A stretch of DNA of 64,000 bases from PCRC01 sp017848435 (GCA_965284315.1 OZ260072.1:3100001-3164000); one strand, 5' to 3'. Counted from the stretch's first letter, positions 54,528-63,149 are shown. Numbers and translations: made by a program. The notes: generated by a model from the letters alone, not told the origin.

Positions 54528-54555
54528 CCGAACCTAGCGATTAAGCTATCAAAAA
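54501..54555 (-). repeat. Dispersed repeat, copy 5 (end of pyrD)
   Basis: On the minus strand it reads TTTTTGATAGCTTAATCGCT, AGGTTCGGCTAAGGCTTGCG, then GTGCTTTTTGATCGA. It includes the final pyrD codons and stop and ends 9 bases from the stop of the convergent amidohydrolase gene. Confidence 0.7.
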
Positions 54556-54563
54556 CAGAGCGC

Positions 54564-55397
54564 CTAGAGTGTTCTGGGGTCGGTTGCCAGCAAGCGCTGC
54601 ACCAGCGACAACAGGTGCGCCTGCAACGGCGCAAAGCCGCTGTGGACGGCCAGCGTGGCCTCGTCCATGTAGAGCTTGCGGTTGATCTCCAGCTGCAGGC
54701 TGTGCCGGTGTTCGGCCGGGCGGCCATAGCGGCGCACCAGTTCCACACCCTTGTACGGATGGTTGCAGGCCACGTCGTAGCCGAGCCCTGCCAGATGCCC
54801 CGCCACCAGCGCCATCAGCGCGTTGCTGGCGGTGGTGCCGTCGCGGTTGCCGACCACAAAGTCGGCGTGCACCAAGCCTGGAAACTCTGTCGCGTGGCTG
54901 GACGACACCGCCGGCATCGAATGGCAGTTGATGTGCACGCTGTAGCCATGGCGCTGGTGGGCCGCGTCAATGGCGCTGGCCACCGCCGCGTGGTAGGGGC
55001 GCCAGCAATGCGCAATGCGGTTTTCCACCTCGGCCACGCTCAGCCGACGCTGGTAAATCGGCAGCCCGTCGTCGGTCAAGCGCCAGATGAGCCCCTTGCC
55101 CAATCGGACCTTGCTGCCCACCTCCAGCGCACCCGGCCAGGGGCTGTCCAGCAGCAACTCGTCGATCTCGGTGGTGTTGCGGTTGGTGTCCAGGTAGCTG
55201 CGCGGAAAATGCGCCTCCACCCAGGCCACGCCCAGCGCCGGCGCAAAGCTGTACAGCCGCTCGACGTGGGTGTCCTCCGCCCGCCGCAGCGACGCCAGAT
55301 CGCAGCCGAAGGCGAAGTCTTCCGGGTAATTGGTACCGCTGTGCGGCGAGTCCAGCACCACGGCGGTGTGGCCGGGTTGGTAACTGACAAAAGGCAT
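54564..55397 (-). CDS. N-formylglutamate amidohydrolase family protein
   Basis: A 277-aa zinc hydrolase related to HutG (N-formylglutamate to glutamate plus formate). Conserved pieces are VVLDSPHSGTNYPEDF, a DTHVERLY acidic-His motif, HFPRSYLDTNR and the VHINCHSMPAVSS segment, ending with LQLEINRKLYMDE. No other histidine-degradation gene is near, so the substrate may differ. It follows manC by 37 bases on the same strand. Confidence 0.88.
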   Translation of the reverse strand: MPFVSYQPGHTAVVLDSPHSGTNYPEDFAFGCDLASLRRAEDTHVERLYSFAPALGVAWVEAHFPRSYLDTNRNTTEIDELLLDSPWPGALEVGSKVRLGKGLIWRLTDDGLPIYQRRLSVAEVENRIAHCWRPYHAAVASAIDAAHQRHGYSVHINCHSMPAVSSSHATEFPGLVHADFVVGNRDGTTASNALMALVAGHLAGLGYDVACNHPYKGVELVRRYGRPAEHRHSLQLEINRKLYMDEATLAVHSGFAPLQAHLLSLVQRLLATDPRTL

Positions 55398-55434
55398 GCG
55401 GTCATTGTGACCGATGCGGCGTCACATCGCCGCC

Positions 55435-56853
55435 TCAATTGCCGTTCGACACCCGCCCGTACGTGTCTTCAAACCGCACGATGTCGTCTTCACCCAGGTA
55501 GCTGCCAGACTGCACCTCAATGATCTCCAGATCGGTCTTGCCTGGGTTTTCCAGCCGGTGCTTGACGCCCAGCGGGATGTAGGTGGACTGGTTTTCGTGC
55601 AGCAGCAGTTGTTCGTCGCCGCGTGTCACCAGCGCCGTGCCTTTCACCACAATCCAGTGCTCGGCGCGGTGGTGGTGCATCTGCAGGCTGAGTTGGCCGC
55701 CCGGCCAGACGGTGATGCGTTTGACCTGGTGGCGGGGCCCGTGGTCGACGCTGTCGTAGTTGCCCCAGGGCCGGTTCACCTTGCGGTGCACGGCGGCCTG
55801 GGGTGCCGATTGGGCCTCCAGCAAAGCCACCGCCTGCTTGACCTGCTCCGCATGGCCAGCTTCGGCCACCAGCAGTGCATCCGGTGTGTCCACGATCAGC
55901 AGGTTGCGGGTGCCGATGGCGACCACAGGCCGGTTGCTGGCGTGCACAAACGTGTCTTGCGACTGCAGAAAGTGCGCATGGGCATGGGTGCCGGCCGTGC
56001 GGTTGCCGGCTGGCTGCGCCTGGCTCAGTTGCGCCACCGCGTTCCAGCTGCCTACGTCGCTCCAGGCACCGGAAAACCGGTGCACGGCCAGCCTGTCGTG
56101 CTTCTCCATCACCGCGTAGTCGATGCTGTCCGCCGGGCAGGCGTTGAAGGCTTCTGCGGCAGGCCGCACCAGGTGGCCCTCGGTTTGTTGGGCGGCCATC
56201 GCGTCCACGCAGGCCTGCCAGATCAACGGGGCATGGCGCTGCAGTGCGGCGGAAAGGTGTTGCGCACGCGCCAGGAAAATACCGGCGTTCCACAGGTACT
56301 GGCCAGACAGCAGCATCTCGCTGGCACGCTGAACGTCTGGTTTTTCCACGAACCGCGCCACCGCCATGCCACCTTCAGGCAAAGCCGGGCCTTGTTCGAT
56401 GTAGCCGTAAGCGGTGCTGGGCTGGTTGGGCACCACGCCAAAGGTCACGATGTGCCCAGCCAAGGCCGACGGCACCGCCGCACGCACCATGGCCCCAAAC
56501 GCGGCCACGTCAGGGATGTAGTGGTCCGCCGGACAAAACAGCAACAGGTCGCTCGGGTCGGCATGCAAAGCCGCCAGTGCCATGGCCGCTGCGGTGTTGC
56601 GGGCGCTGGGCTCGAGGATCTGCAGCACCGGCAGGCCCGCCGCACGCGCCGTGTCGTCCACCAGAAAGCGGTGCTCTTCGCTGCCAACGCACCAAACGGC
56701 ACCCAGCGGCGCAAGACGCTCCAGCGTCAACTGCAACAGCGATTTGTCGCCCAGCAGCGGAATGAATTGTTTGGGATAGGCCTTGCGCGACAGCGGCCAC
56801 AAGCGCGTGCCGCTGCCACCGCACAGCACCACAGGGCGGATCAGTTCAGCCAT
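55435..56853 (-). CDS. manC: Mannose-1-phosphate guanylyltransferase/mannose-6-phosphate isomerase
   Basis: Bifunctional enzyme making GDP-mannose for polysaccharide synthesis. The 472-aa protein has the nucleotidyltransferase motif VVLCGGSGTRLWPLSRKAYP with KQF, FVEKPD, and a C-terminal type II isomerase cupin (LSLQMHHHRAEHWIVVKGTA). The ATG at 56853 fits the family start and overlaps the dnaQ end by 8 bases. No other capsule or O-antigen gene adjoins it. Confidence 0.94.
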   Translation of the reverse strand: MAELIRPVVLCGGSGTRLWPLSRKAYPKQFIPLLGDKSLLQLTLERLAPLGAVWCVGSEEHRFLVDDTARAAGLPVLQILEPSARNTAAAMALAALHADPSDLLLFCPADHYIPDVAAFGAMVRAAVPSALAGHIVTFGVVPNQPSTAYGYIEQGPALPEGGMAVARFVEKPDVQRASEMLLSGQYLWNAGIFLARAQHLSAALQRHAPLIWQACVDAMAAQQTEGHLVRPAAEAFNACPADSIDYAVMEKHDRLAVHRFSGAWSDVGSWNAVAQLSQAQPAGNRTAGTHAHAHFLQSQDTFVHASNRPVVAIGTRNLLIVDTPDALLVAEAGHAEQVKQAVALLEAQSAPQAAVHRKVNRPWGNYDSVDHGPRHQVKRITVWPGGQLSLQMHHHRAEHWIVVKGTALVTRGDEQLLLHENQSTYIPLGVKHRLENPGKTDLEIIEVQSGSYLGEDDIVRFEDTYGRVSNGN

Positions 56854-57565
56854 GCGCCACACCGGCCGCTGCACGCCACACCGTCTTGCCGCCTGAGGCC
56901 TTGTCCAGTTGGGCCAACAGCGCTTCATGCTCGGTCACTTCGCCCGTGCTGGCGGCCAACACCGGCAGCACAAGGCCGCGCAAATCCACCACTTCGGTCT
57001 GCACCTGCTGGGTGTCGCTGGGCGACACATCCACCAGCAGCGCGTCCTGCCCGCGGGTCAGGTTGATGTAGACGTCGGCCAGCAGTTCGGCGTCGAGCAG
57101 CGCGCCGTGCAGGGTGCGGCCGGAGTTGTCCACGCCGAGGCGGGCACACAGCGCGTCGAGCGAGTTGCGTTTGCCGGGGAACATCTCCTTGGCCATCACC
57201 AGCGTGTCGGTGACGCTGCCCACCCCGGCCTTGAAGGGGGGCTGGCCGATCAACTCGAGTTCCTTGTTCAGGAAACCGACGTCGAACGCGGCGTTGTGGA
57301 TGATGATTTCAGCGCCCTGCAGGTAGTCCATCAGCTCCTGGGCCACGGCGGCGAACTTGGGCTTGTCGCGCAGGAACTCGTTGCTGATGCCGTGCACCTT
57401 GAGCGCCTCTTCGTGGCTGTCGCGCCCAGGGTTCAGGTAGAAGTGCTTGTTGTGGCCGGTGAGCTTGCGGTTGAGCAGTTCGACACAACCGATCTCGATG
57501 ATGCGGTCGCCATTCTCGGCCGAGAGACCGGTGGTTTCGGTGTCGAGAACGATCTGACGCGACAT
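56846..57565 (-). CDS. dnaQ: DNA polymerase III epsilon subunit
   Basis: 3'-5' proofreading exonuclease of the replicase. The 239-aa DEDDh protein has Exo I LDTETTGL, Exo II HNAAFDVGFLN and Exo III HGALLDAELLADVYINL. The C-terminal region should bind the alpha subunit. The start touches the ferredoxin stop (TGATG), and the end overlaps manC by 8 bases. Confidence 0.95.
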   Translation of the reverse strand: MSRQIVLDTETTGLSAENGDRIIEIGCVELLNRKLTGHNKHFYLNPGRDSHEEALKVHGISNEFLRDKPKFAAVAQELMDYLQGAEIIIHNAAFDVGFLNKELELIGQPPFKAGVGSVTDTLVMAKEMFPGKRNSLDALCARLGVDNSGRTLHGALLDAELLADVYINLTRGQDALLVDVSPSDTQQVQTEVVDLRGLVLPVLAASTGEVTEHEALLAQLDKASGGKTVWRAAAGVAHG

Positions 57566-57903
57566 CAGTGGTTCTCTTTGGCGTGGTTGATCGAGTACTT
57601 GGGGATTTCAACAACCACATCGGCCTGCGCCAGAAACGCCTGGCAGCTCAAACGTGAATTGGGCTCCAGGCCCCAGGCACGGTCCAACAGGTCTTCCTCG
57701 TTTTCGTCGAGTTCGTTCAGCGACGCAAACCCCTCGCGCACGATGATGTGGCAGGTGGTGCAGGCGCAACTCATGTCGCAGGCGTGCTCGATGTTGATGT
57801 GGTTGTCCAGCAGCGCCTCGCAGATGGAGGTGCCGGCGGGGGCCGAGACTTCGGCGCCCTGGGGGCAGTATTCGGGGTGCGGCAGGATTTTGATGGTGGG
57901 CAT
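57565..57903 (-). CDS. fdx: ISC-system [2Fe-2S] ferredoxin
   Basis: Electron carrier for Fe-S cluster assembly. The 112-aa protein has cluster cysteines Cys42, Cys48, Cys51 and Cys87, the same positions as E. coli Fdx, with Cys46 as an extra. It is the last ISC gene, 26 bases after hscA, and its stop overlaps the dnaQ start. Confidence 0.95.
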   Translation of the reverse strand: MPTIKILPHPEYCPQGAEVSAPAGTSICEALLDNHINIEHACDMSCACTTCHIIVREGFASLNELDENEEDLLDRAWGLEPNSRLSCQAFLAQADVVVEIPKYSINHAKENH

Positions 57904-57929
57904 GTGGGGCTGCTCGGTTTGGGCGGTCT

Positions 57930-59786
57930 TCAGACCGTCTCGATGTTTTTGCCGGCCAGGGCTTTGTGGATGCCCCGGTTCATGCGCATGGCGGCAAAGG
58001 CTTCGGTGCCTTTGGCCAGCGCTTCGGTGGCCGCTTCAATCGCCTTGGCATCGGTCAAGGGTTTGGCCGCCACCACCGCCTGGGCCAGCGTGTCGATGGT
58101 GGCACGTTCTTGCGTGCCCAACAGGTCGGCATCGGCCGCCAGTGCCGAGCCAATCGCCAGCAGCATGCGGTCGGCTTCCAGCCGCGCTTCGGCCAGCGCG
58201 CGGGCCTGCATGTCTTGTTCGGCGGTGGCAAAGCTGTCTTGAAGCATGGTGGCGATCTGGTCGTCGGTCAGGCCGTAGGAGGGTTTCACGTCGATTTTCG
58301 CCTCGACGCCGCTGCCCTGTTCTTTGGCGCTGACGTTCAGCAGCCCGTCGGCGTCCACGGTGAACACCACCCGAATGCGGGCGGCGCCAGCGGCCATCGG
58401 CGGGATGCCGCGCAGCTCAAAGCGCGCCAGGCTGCGGCAGTCGGCCACCAGGTCGCGTTCGCCCTGCACCACGTGCAGCGCCAGCGCGGTCTGGCCATCC
58501 TGGTAGGTGGTGAAGTCCTGCGCCATCGCGGTCGGGATGGTCTGGTTTCGGGGCACGATGCGTTCGACCAGCCCGCCCATGGTCTCGATGCCGAGGGAGA
58601 GTGGAATCACGTCGAGCAGGAGCAGGTCTTCGCTGCCGGCGTTGCCGGCCAGCTGGTTGGCCTGGATGGCGGCGCCCAGCGCCACCACCTCGTCGGGGTT
58701 GAGGTTGTTCAGTGGTGCCTGGCCAAAGAAATCGGCCACGGCGCGCTGTATTTGCGGCATGCGGGTGGAACCGCCCACCATCACCACGCCCTTGACCTCG
58801 TCTTTCTGCAGCTTGGCATCGCGCAGGGCCTTGCGGACCGCAGAAAGGGTTTTGGCGGTCAAGGCCGCCGTTGCAGCCTCAAAATCGGCACTTTTTACGT
58901 CAAATCGCAGCTGAGCCCTGGTCAAATCTACCGAGAATGCTACTGAATCTGTAGCAGTCAGCGCTTCCTTGCAGGCCCGCGCGGCGACCTTCACCGCGGC
59001 CTTGTCGGAAGCGTTTTCCAGCACCGTGCCGGTTTGCTGCAGCACCCAGTCGGCCAGTGCGCGGTCGTAGTCGTCGCCACCCAGGGCCGAGTCGCCACCG
59101 GTGGCAATCACCTCAAACACGCCACGGCTCAAGCGCAGGATGGAAATGTCAAAGGTGCCGCCGCCGAGGTCGTACACCGCGTAGATGCCCTCGCTGGCGT
59201 TGTCCAGCCCATAGGCAATTGCGGCGGCGGTGGGCTCATTGATCAGCCGCAGCACGTTCAGGCCAGCGAGTTGGGCCGCGTCTTTGGTGGCCTGGCGCTG
59301 GGCGTCGTCAAAGTAGGCCGGCACGGTGATCACCACGCCGTGGATGTCGTCGTTGAAGGTGTCTTCGGCGCGAAAACGCAGCGTCGCCAGAATCTCGGCG
59401 CTCACTTCCACCGGGGACTTTTCACCGGCGCGTGTCATCAACCCGACCATGCCGGGCTTGTCGATGAAGTGGTATGGCAGTTGCTCGCGGTTGGCAATGT
59501 CGTTCAGGCCCCGACCCATGAAGCGCTTGACCGAGGCGATGGTATTTTCCGGGTCGTCGCTGAGGGCGGCCTGCGCCTCAAAGCCGATTTTGCGGCCGTT
59601 GTTGTCCAGGTAGCGCACCACCGACGGCAGGATGACCTGGCCCAGGGCGTCGGGCAAGCACTCGGCCACGCCGTTGCGCACCGCCGCCACCAGCGAGTGT
59701 GTAGTGCCGAGGTCAATGCCCAATGCAATCCGCCGGGTGTGCGGGTCGGGCGAGTAACCTGGTTCAGAAATTTGCAGCAATGCCAT
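57930..59786 (-). CDS. hscA: Fe-S assembly chaperone HscA
   Basis: Specialised Hsp70 that releases clusters from IscU with HscB. The 618-aa protein has ALGIDLGTTHSLVAAVRNG, AYFDDAQRQATKDAAQLAGL, DLGGGTFDISIL and VVMVGGSTRMPQ, then a substrate-binding domain. Residues about 285-310 (TATDSVAFSVDLTRAQLRF) are encoded by a dispersed repeat copy with AT-rich codons; the protein length remains normal. The ATG at 59786 lies 5 bases from the hscB stop. Confidence 0.95.
   Translation of the reverse strand: MALLQISEPGYSPDPHTRRIALGIDLGTTHSLVAAVRNGVAECLPDALGQVILPSVVRYLDNNGRKIGFEAQAALSDDPENTIASVKRFMGRGLNDIANREQLPYHFIDKPGMVGLMTRAGEKSPVEVSAEILATLRFRAEDTFNDDIHGVVITVPAYFDDAQRQATKDAAQLAGLNVLRLINEPTAAAIAYGLDNASEGIYAVYDLGGGTFDISILRLSRGVFEVIATGGDSALGGDDYDRALADWVLQQTGTVLENASDKAAVKVAARACKEALTATDSVAFSVDLTRAQLRFDVKSADFEAATAALTAKTLSAVRKALRDAKLQKDEVKGVVMVGGSTRMPQIQRAVADFFGQAPLNNLNPDEVVALGAAIQANQLAGNAGSEDLLLLDVIPLSLGIETMGGLVERIVPRNQTIPTAMAQDFTTYQDGQTALALHVVQGERDLVADCRSLARFELRGIPPMAAGAARIRVVFTVDADGLLNVSAKEQGSGVEAKIDVKPSYGLTDDQIATMLQDSFATAEQDMQARALAEARLEADRMLLAIGSALAADADLLGTQERATIDTLAQAVVAAKPLTDAKAIEAATEALAKGTEAFAAMRMNRGIHKALAGKNIETV
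58880..58955 (-). repeat. Dispersed repeat, copy 6 (inside hscA)
   Basis: On the minus strand it reads GATTCAGTAGCATTCTCGGT, AGATTTGACCAGGGCTCAGC, TGCGATTTGACGTAAAAAGT. The ATTCAGTAGCA start and the CGATTTGACxTAAAAA end match copy 3 closely. It lies in frame in hscA, and codon use changes sharply within it. Confidence 0.65.
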
Positions 59787-59790
59787 CGCG

Positions 59791-60324
59791 TTATTGTCCC
59801 CGAGCCTCGGTGTCCATCCGGTCAAACCGGGCTTCTATGTCGCTGGCGAAGCGCTCGATGAACATCAGCGCCCGCACCTGCTGCGCGGCAACGGCCGCGT
59901 CGTGCCGTACGTCCAGCAATTCGGCACAGCGGGCCAGCGCCTGCTGACGGGCCTGCTGCACTTCGCTGTTGAGCGTGTCCAGCGCGGCTGCGTCATCGGC
60001 CTCGTCCAGCGCCTCGCGCCAGGCCATCTGCTGCATCAAAAAAGCGCCCGGCATGGCGGTGTTGTTCTCGGCGTCGATCTTCACGCCATTCAGTTCGCAC
60101 AGGTAGGCCGCGCGACGCAGCGGGTTTTTGAGCCGCTGGTAGGCCTCGTTGATGCGCACCGACCACTGCATCGCCACCCGCTGCGCGGCGGCACCGCTGG
60201 AAGCGAACCGGTCCGGGTGCGCCTCGCGCTGCAATTCTTTCCAGCGCGCATCGAGCGCAGCGCTGTCCTGCGCAAATTGCGCCGGCACGCCAAACAGTTC
60301 GAAATCGGAGGATTGCAGGTTCAT
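59791..60324 (-). CDS. hscB: Fe-S assembly co-chaperone HscB
   Basis: J-domain protein presenting IscU to HscA. The 177-aa protein has the J domain with HPDRF near residue 36, RINEAYQRLKNPLRRAAYL, and a C-terminal helical IscU-binding part (AFLMQQMAWREALDEA). It lies between iscA and hscA in the canonical order. Confidence 0.95.
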   Translation of the reverse strand: MNLQSSDFELFGVPAQFAQDSAALDARWKELQREAHPDRFASSGAAAQRVAMQWSVRINEAYQRLKNPLRRAAYLCELNGVKIDAENNTAMPGAFLMQQMAWREALDEADDAAALDTLNSEVQQARQQALARCAELLDVRHDAAVAAQQVRALMFIERFASDIEARFDRMDTEARGQ

Positions 60325-60339
60325 CTGGGGCGGGCATGT

Positions 60340-60420
60340 CCAAGGCCGCCGCGGAACCGGCTTTGCCGGGCCGCTGGAGGCGCCCCCTGGAGGGGGAGGC
60401 GCGCAGCGCTTCGGGGGTGG
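60340..60420 (-). repeat. GC-rich dispersed repeat, copy B
   Basis: Between iscA and hscB. On the minus strand it reads CGCCTCCCCCTCCAGGGGGC, then GCCTCCAGCGGCCCGGCAAA and GCCGGTTCCGCGGCGGCC, with nested palindromes (CCCCCTCCAGGGGG; CCGGC..GCCGG). It can fold in the ISC mRNA and might act as a partial terminator or stability element. Confidence 0.7.
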
Positions 60421-60744
60421 TTAGATCCTGAAGCTCTCTCCACAGCCGCAGCGGTCCCGCTCGTTCGGGTTGTTGAACTTGAAGCCTTCGTTCAGGCCTT
60501 CGCGCACAAAGTCGAGTTCGGTGCCGTCGATGTAGGCCAGACTTTTCGGGTCGATCAGGATCTTCACGCCGTGGCCTTCAAACACCACGTCTTCGGGCGC
60601 GAGGTCGTCCACGTATTCGAGCTTGTAGGCCATGCCGGAGCAGCCGGTGGTCTTGACGCCCAGGCGCACACCCACACCCTTGCCCCGTTTGGACAGGTAG
60701 CGGGTCACGTGCCGTGCGGCGGCTTCGGTCAGGGTAACGGCCAT
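60421..60744 (-). CDS. iscA: Fe-S cluster carrier IscA
   Basis: A-type carrier for clusters. The 107-aa protein has the ligand cysteines Cys35 (KTTGCSGMAY) and Cys99/Cys101 (DRCGCGESF) and the conserved IDPKSLAYIDGTELDFV. It follows iscU by about 54 bases. Confidence 0.95.
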   Translation of the reverse strand: MAVTLTEAAARHVTRYLSKRGKGVGVRLGVKTTGCSGMAYKLEYVDDLAPEDVVFEGHGVKILIDPKSLAYIDGTELDFVREGLNEGFKFNNPNERDRCGCGESFRI

Positions 60745-60798
60745 GTTCTTCTCAGGTCACGCGGGCCGGCTGCCATTCAAGGCAACCGGTGCGTTGTG

Positions 60799-61185
60799 TC
60801 AATGCGTGTGTTTTTTCTTGTAGTCGTCGACCGCTGCCTTGATCGCGTCTTCGGCGAGGATGGAGCAGTGGATCTTGACCGGCGGCAGCGCCAGTTCTTC
60901 GGCAATTTGGCTGTTCTTCAGCGCCGCCGCTTCGTCGAGTGTCTTGCCCTTGACCCATTCGGTCACCAGCGAGCTGGAGGCGATGGCCGAGCCGCAACCG
61001 TAGGTCTTGAAGCGCGCGTCTTCAATCACACCGGTTTCCGGGTTGACCTTGATCTGCAGCTTCATCACGTCACCGCAAGCGGGCGCACCGACCATGCCGG
61101 TACCGACCGTGTCGTCACCCTTGTCGAACGAACCGACGTTGCGGGGATTTTCGTAGTGGTCTACGACCTTCTCTGAATATGCCAT
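60799..61185 (-). CDS. iscU: Fe-S cluster scaffold IscU
   Basis: Scaffold on which IscS, Fdx and an iron source build clusters. The 128-aa protein has Cys37 (GAPACGD), Cys64 (YGCGSAIA) and Cys107 (IHCSILAEDAI), plus LPPVK for HscA recognition. It lies 15 bases after iscS. Confidence 0.96.
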   Translation of the reverse strand: MAYSEKVVDHYENPRNVGSFDKGDDTVGTGMVGAPACGDVMKLQIKVNPETGVIEDARFKTYGCGSAIASSSLVTEWVKGKTLDEAAALKNSQIAEELALPPVKIHCSILAEDAIKAAVDDYKKKHTH

Positions 61186-61200
61186 GTCAATTCTCCTGAA

Positions 61201-62421
61201 TCAGTGCGCAGCCCATTGGATGGTGCTGATGTCGATGCCGTCCTGGTGCATTTCCCACAGCGGGCTGAGGTCGCGCAGCTTGGCGACGTTTTGCTTGATG
61301 GTGGCAATCGCGTAGTCGATTTCTTCTTCGGTGGTCCAGCGGCCAATCGTCATGCGCAGGCTGCTGTGGGCCAGCTCATCACTGCGGCCCAGGGCGCGCA
61401 GCACGTAGCTGGGTTCCAGGCTGGCCGAGGTGCAGGCTGAACCGCTCGACACCGCCAGGCCCTTGATGCCCATGATCAGCGACTCACCCTCAACAAAGTT
61501 GAAGCTCATGTTGAGGTTGTGCGGCACACGTTGCGTCTCGTGGCCGTTGATGAACACCTGCTCCACGTCTTTCAGGCCAGCCAGCATGCGTTCGTGCAGG
61601 GCACGGATGCGCACGTTCTCGGCCGCCATTTCTTCCTTGGCAATGCGGTAGGCCTCGCCCATGCCCACGCACTGGTGCGTGGGCAGCGTGCCGGAACGCA
61701 TGCCGCGCTCGTGGCCACCACCGTGCATCTGCGCTTCCAGGCGGATACGTGGCTTGCGGCGCACGTACAGCGCGCCAATGCCTTTGGGGCCATAGGTCTT
61801 GTGCGAGGTCAGGCTCATCAGATCGACCGGCAGCGTGGCCAGATCGATGTCGACCCTGCCTGTGGCTTGCGCGGCATCCACATGGAAAATCACGCCCTTT
61901 TCGCGGCAAATCTTGCCAATAGCTGCGATGTCCTGGATCACACCGATCTCGTTGTTGACGAACATCACGCTGGCCAGGATGGTGTCGGGCCGGATCGCGG
62001 CCTTGAAGGCCTCCAAGTCCAGCAGACCGTCGGCCTGCACATCCATGTAAGTGACGTCAAAACCCTGGCGCTCCAGCTCGCGGCAGGTGTCCAGCACCGC
62101 CTTGTGCTCGGTCTTCACCGTGATGAGGTGTTTGCCCTTGGTTTTGTAGAAGTTGGCCGCGCCCTTCAGCGCCAGGTTGTTGGACTCGGTCGCGCCGGAA
62201 GTCCAGACGATCTCGCGCGGGTCGGCACCAATCAGTGCGGCAATCTGCTCGCGGGCATTTTCAACCGCCGCCTCCGCTTCCCAGCCCCAGGCGTGGCTGC
62301 GCGACGCCGGGTTGCCGAAGTGCTCACGCAACCAGGGAATCATCGCATCCACCACGCGCGGGTCGCACGGGTTGGTGGCGCTGTAGTCCATGTAAATGGG
62401 GAAGTGCGGGGTGGTGTCCAT
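61201..62421 (-). CDS. iscS: Cysteine desulfurase IscS
   Basis: PLP enzyme that supplies sulfur for clusters and tRNA thiolation. The 406-aa protein has the PLP lysine in SLTSHKTYGPKGIGALY and the sulfur-carrying cysteine in SSGSACTSASLEPSYVL. It lies 50 bases after iscR in the ISC operon. Confidence 0.96.
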   Translation of the reverse strand: MDTTPHFPIYMDYSATNPCDPRVVDAMIPWLREHFGNPASRSHAWGWEAEAAVENAREQIAALIGADPREIVWTSGATESNNLALKGAANFYKTKGKHLITVKTEHKAVLDTCRELERQGFDVTYMDVQADGLLDLEAFKAAIRPDTILASVMFVNNEIGVIQDIAAIGKICREKGVIFHVDAAQATGRVDIDLATLPVDLMSLTSHKTYGPKGIGALYVRRKPRIRLEAQMHGGGHERGMRSGTLPTHQCVGMGEAYRIAKEEMAAENVRIRALHERMLAGLKDVEQVFINGHETQRVPHNLNMSFNFVEGESLIMGIKGLAVSSGSACTSASLEPSYVLRALGRSDELAHSSLRMTIGRWTTEEEIDYAIATIKQNVAKLRDLSPLWEMHQDGIDISTIQWAAH

Positions 62422-62471
62422 GGCTGGATGTGTACAGGATACGGGCTGGCAAAAAGCGGGTCAGAACCGCA

Positions 62472-63008
62472 TCAGGATTTGGCGAAAACGTTGCCGAGTG
62501 CGAACACCGAATTCGGCGCGTTCACGCGAATCGGCTTGACCACTGGCATGCTGGAAATGGCGCGCTTGACGGTGGGCTTGTCTTCGATCTGCACACCCTT
62601 GGCGATCTGCTCGTCCACCAGCTTTTGCAGTGACACCGAGTCGAGGAATTCGACCATGCGCGTGTTGAGCGCCGCCCAGAGTTCATGCGTCATGCAACGG
62701 CCGGCTTCGCCCAGGCAGTTTTCCTTGCCGCCGCACTGCGTCGCGTCGATGGGTTCGTCCACCGAAACAATGATGTCGGCCACCGTGATCTCGGCCGCTT
62801 TGCGGCCCAGGGTGTAGCCGCCGCCAGGGCCACGGGTCGATTCGACCAGCTCATGGCGGCGCAGCTTGCCGAACAGCTGTTCCAGGTAAGACAAGGAGAT
62901 TTGCTGGCGCTGGCTGATGGCGGCCAGCGTCACAGGACCCGAGTTCTGGCGCAGGGCCAGGTCAATCATGGCTGTGACCGCAAAACGGCCTTTGGTTGTG
63001 AGACGCAT
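62472..63008 (-). CDS. iscR: ISC operon regulator IscR
   Basis: Rrf2-family [2Fe-2S] repressor of its own operon. The 178-aa protein opens MRLTTKGRFAVTAMIDLALR with a winged helix (ISQRQQISLSYLEQLFGKLR). Cluster ligands are Cys92, Cys98, Cys105 and His108; the gap before Cys105 is one residue longer than in E. coli. The ATG at 63008 has AAGGAG 8 bases upstream. The region in front holds two candidate IscR sites. Confidence 0.95.
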   Translation of the reverse strand: MRLTTKGRFAVTAMIDLALRQNSGPVTLAAISQRQQISLSYLEQLFGKLRRHELVESTRGPGGGYTLGRKAAEITVADIIVSVDEPIDATQCGGKENCLGEAGRCMTHELWAALNTRMVEFLDSVSLQKLVDEQIAKGVQIEDKPTVKRAISSMPVVKPIRVNAPNSVFALGNVFAKS

Positions 63009-63149
63009 GGCAAGCTCCTTATGTTGTGCTTGTAAACCTTGAAAACACTCCCGGCTTTGTGAGCCCTGAAGCACCACCCTTGTACGGACCTGGCAAGAGA
63101 TTCGCGCTGACGGTCACCGGGCATTTGCGGTCAAACACCCGATGGCTTG

